From Kingdonia uniflora (taxonomy: Eukaryota; Streptophyta; Magnoliopsida; Ranunculales; Circaeasteraceae), in NCBI GenBank assembly GCA_014058105.1, contig JACGCM010002894.1:1612001-1676000 (forward strand): a stretch of 64,000 nt of DNA, given 5' to 3'. The notes under the pieces were generated by a model. That model had not been told where the DNA came from and searched no databases. It saw only the letters and a program-made list of their open reading frames with translations. This document shows positions 60,965 to 64,000 of the stretch, one piece after another. Position 1 is the stretch's first letter, and each line of letters begins with the position of its first letter. The position numbers were made by a program, and so were the translations under genes.

Positions 60965-63900
60965 CTGCATAATACATCCATAAAAGTGAGATTTTTTTTT
61001 TTGAATAGTCACCTATCTATGAGAATTCAGGAAACCATAACAAAACACAGGAGTAAGTAATACATAGTCCCATTATACATGAATAAACCTTTTTTTACCA
61101 AATTACCAATGTTAAATACATAGATAGAAGAAGTTAGTCATTCACTACAATTATGAAGAAAAAAAATCATAGTTTCTTTATAACTTTTCTGAGAAGCAAC
61201 TACATATAAAAAAAGAAAAAGAAAAAAACTACGTCCTGCAAATTAGAGAACTAATGATGCCCTAACCACATGTTTCTAGAATTTTTCAGGATGGGTCCAG
61301 CAATTGTGTAAGATTTAATAACAACATAACGGGACTCACATGTGATGCATTAATGAAAGTTGTTTTCTTATTGCAATATATTTGATTAGATATATCAAAG
61401 ATAACAAAATAATTGCAATGCCAATGAAAAAGAAAATGTACTGGAAGAAGGTCGACTACTCCTCATTGGCTCTGGCACTATTTATTCCCAGACCCTCTGC
61501 GGTATGTGATGGACCAATCTCAATTCTTAACTGTAACAGTCATATGCCTACTCAAATCCATTCTCTGGATAATATTCTCTGCAACCAAGTGTCTTTGACA
61601 ACACAACAAACCTTCAACACGAACATCTCCAACAGCCAAACCTCCGAATCTAGGAATTAATTCATATGCGGATTCGGAGAGCAGGGGTGTGGAGTCCAAC
61701 AGAAATTTTGTACCGCTCCGAATAACTTAGACTAAGCGCTTTAAAAAGCCAAATCATTTGGTATTTTACGCCAGACTTTTAATCATTAGGCGCCTGGAAT
61801 CATTTGGTGGGGTCCAAAAGCAATAATTGAAGACTCATAGGCCCTTAATTATAGGCGCCTCTCTGGGCACTTAATAATTAAGCACATGGCTTTAATTTGG
61901 AGCGCTCCACCCCCACACCATATCCAGAGCTTTCGATCAAGGCTCCAGCTCCGAATCTGGATCCCGAGCTCACCGTAAGAGGAAATTTTGCATGTTTGAT
62001 TTGAATTTGGATTCGGATCGGGGGATTGTTGAAGATACTCTCGGGAAATCAATACCTTCTCCGTTAATCTTGTCTCTATGTGCGTAATTTTGTCACTCAA
62101 GTCTACTGCAGATAAACATCATTGTTTACTTTGTGCCTTCGTCGCCCACACCACCACCTCATTTTCAACTAAACATCGCCCCCTCCAGTTATAATTAACT
62201 CTACATCCTAACACTCCATTCACACCTTGTAAACAATGGCCTCTAATGGGTATCATCAATGCCTGAGTCTATGACACCATGACAAATTATCATTGCTAAA
62301 CATTGCCTTTTATCGCCTATTCCACGTATTTAACACCCAACTGCAGATTAGTCCAAATATCCCCTTTTAATGATTGCCCTTTATAACCCACCATGTACCT
62401 ACAGCGTTCCCAAATCTTTTCATTACACATTCCAAGAATGTGACTTCAACCCAATGTGCAATCTTGTTACCAATCCTCAACTCTTCAAAGTAGATTTAAA
62501 TATATCGTTGGCAATAGAAAAACCAATAAAAGGATTAGAAAAATGGTCAGGCCAAATAGCTGAAACCATCCTTGGCATCCCACAACCCATAAAACCACAC
62601 CTCACTTGTTTGAGAATTCACCACATATGGTAATTCACAAAAGCACTAGCCCACAATATCATTCACCCCCCACCAAACATCCTAAAAAAGAACATTTCAA
62701 AGAACTTAAACAGATCTATCCATGAAAATATCTTCTAAAAACCTTGCAAACTCCCTCTTAACTCAACAAATGATAGGTTGAGACAACTATGCATTATGGT
62801 ATCCCCTTGATGTTTGTACATGTGAAAATTTTGTGAACATCCAACTTTTTATTCACGCATCACCTTACATAAAACATTTCCTCTACCCACCACCATTCCT
62901 ATTAGGGTTTCCTATTTTGTGAAGACCCCTTAGTCTATAAAAGAGATCCTAGTTTTAGGTTTTAATTAAATTGGCGATTGAGAGAATTAGTGGACGGTGT
63001 TAGGGATTTCGAAATTAATTAACTTAGTGTTTTTATTCAGTTTTCGAGTTCTACTTGTTACTTATTGGGCTTCATCAAAAGCCTTGCTTCCGCAGCTTTA
63101 ACCCTACCACCTTATGTGGAGTTAAATAGCTCCAAATGAGTTCAACCATACTCAGACATCCCAATACCCCATTTCCAGGAAGCTCGCATCAAGCTCCCCC
63201 AACCTGAACAGCCAAATCCACTGCCCACAACAAATTATCCAGACCAATACTATTTCACCCACAAGTCTCAATAAATTCAGCGAACATGACCTCAAATTAC
63301 TTGGATGAAACTAAATTATGACGGATGGTCATCATAGGTTGATCAGAAAACACCATCAGACAACTCGCTACAGTATTTCTGAGTGGTCTCATATTCTACT
63401 ATCATTACCCCTATCCAAATCTAAAACTTCCATATAACTTCACTATGATTTCTACCATTTACAAGGGAATAGTGCAGCAAAACGTGTGACAAAGTAGATC
63501 ATGCTATTCTCATTTCCCCCTCTCTATCTATAATCGTGTGACAAAGTAGATCATGCTATTCTCATTTTTCCCTCTCTATCTATAATCTAAGTTTCTTAGA
63601 ACTAAATGCAACTATGTATTCTGTAATTTAGAGCAGTACCCACTCCCCTCCCTCCCTAATAGAAATCCTATCTTTAAATAAATTATCCCCACTTAACCAC
63701 CCCCAATGAGGTGTTATCTATAATATAAGTATCTTAAAGCTAAATGCAACTCTCTACCCTGTATTTGGAGTAGTACCCACTCCCCGCCCTCCCAACTAGA
63801 AATCCTATATTTAAATAAATTGACGATTTCAATTTGAGGGAAAAAAAACGTCACAACCCCACTCTTTGCACACCCATATTATCCCCACTTAACCACCCCC

Positions 63901-64000
63901 AATGAGGTGCTAGGCCTCGATGACAAGTATAATAAAATATCATCTCAAAACCAATTGGCAATGAGAATAGTAGCCCCAAGATGTTAGATTTTGAGGTGCA
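60965..64000. other. Rab intron or intergenic sequence, no gene seen
   Basis: Both strands were scanned for the Rab first exon (P-loop GDSAVGKS, WDTAGQERF) without success. Frames at 61382-61660, 61849-62100 and 62370-62633 match no family I know. The region may be the Rab intron, or the gene's 5' half may lie beyond the window or be lost. Repeated phrases occur near 61,670-62,020 (GGATTCGGA) and at 63,480-63,910. Confidence 0.45.
63483..63912. repeat. Local tandem duplications
   Basis: A 52-bp unit (GTGTGACAAAGTAGATC...) occurs twice in tandem, 63483-63534 and 63535-63586. It is followed by a ~138-bp unit repeated at 63578 and 63716 (with TAAATGCAACT and GTACCCACTCCCC). The second copy has an extra ~58-bp insertion before TTATCCCCACTTAACC. 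No open frame is preserved. Confidence 0.85.

Noticed and set aside
61668..62030. Possible MITE with inverted GGATTCGGAG / CTCCGAATC ends
   Set aside because: The inverted match is only about 9-10 bases, further GGATTCGGA copies occur in direct orientation nearby, and no flanking target duplication could be found.

Overview
This window comes from the nuclear genome of a flowering plant, most likely a eudicot with a repeat-rich genome. The evidence is AT-rich sequence, plant lineages of Ty1/copia and Ty3/gypsy LTR retrotransposons stacked inside one another, and at the right end three ordinary plant genes: a DYW-type pentatricopeptide-repeat (PPR) protein, a calmodulin-like protein and the last exon of a RabA-type GTPase. 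No rRNA, tRNA, CRISPR, bacterial operon or organelle sequence was seen.

Left part (1-21,237): two copia elements lie side by side. The first, here E1, runs 471-13,955 (+ strand) and is badly decayed. It is split by a gypsy element, E2 (4,090-10,458, minus strand), which has a nearly matching 5-bp target duplication (AGGAT/AGGTT). The second copia element, E3 (14,893-20,436, + strand), has both LTRs and a perfect GGTAG target duplication.

Middle (21,238-55,596): one very large minus-strand gypsy element, A, is bounded by ~618-bp LTRs and a perfect TAGAC target duplication. It carries three later insertions: C (24,306-30,053, a full-length chromovirus-type gypsy element), B (31,846-44,113, a second element of the same Tat-like type as A), and D (47,335-49,598, a solo LTR related to E2's LTRs, with a perfect ATCTA duplication). 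Removing these leaves A at about 14 kb.

The most interesting content is in A and B. Both carry gag-pol on the minus strand with the extra RNase H domain typical of Tat elements. Both also carry, between pol and the 3' LTR, a gene-like region on the opposite strand. Reading rightward, the shared order is: a short conserved ORF starting MVK, a basic region, a domain resembling the 'putative gypsy type transposon' family (PF04195, Transposase_28), a short intron, a coiled-coil/charged region, and a tandem array (160-bp units in A, 60-bp units in B) before the end of pol. Introns with good splice signals keep the reading frame in A (three) and B (one). Antisense extra ORFs and 3' tandem repeats are known in Tat elements; the small conserved ORF and the splice layout may not be.

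Right part (55,602-64,000): the PPR gene (minus) and the calmodulin-like gene (plus) diverge from a shared 348-bp interval. A RabA5-like terminal exon lies downstream on the minus strand, with its first exon not visible in the window. The last 3 kb holds only short local duplications and no gene I can support. Nearly all transposon reading frames are broken by stops and frameshifts; many stops fit C-to-T change at methylated cytosines.
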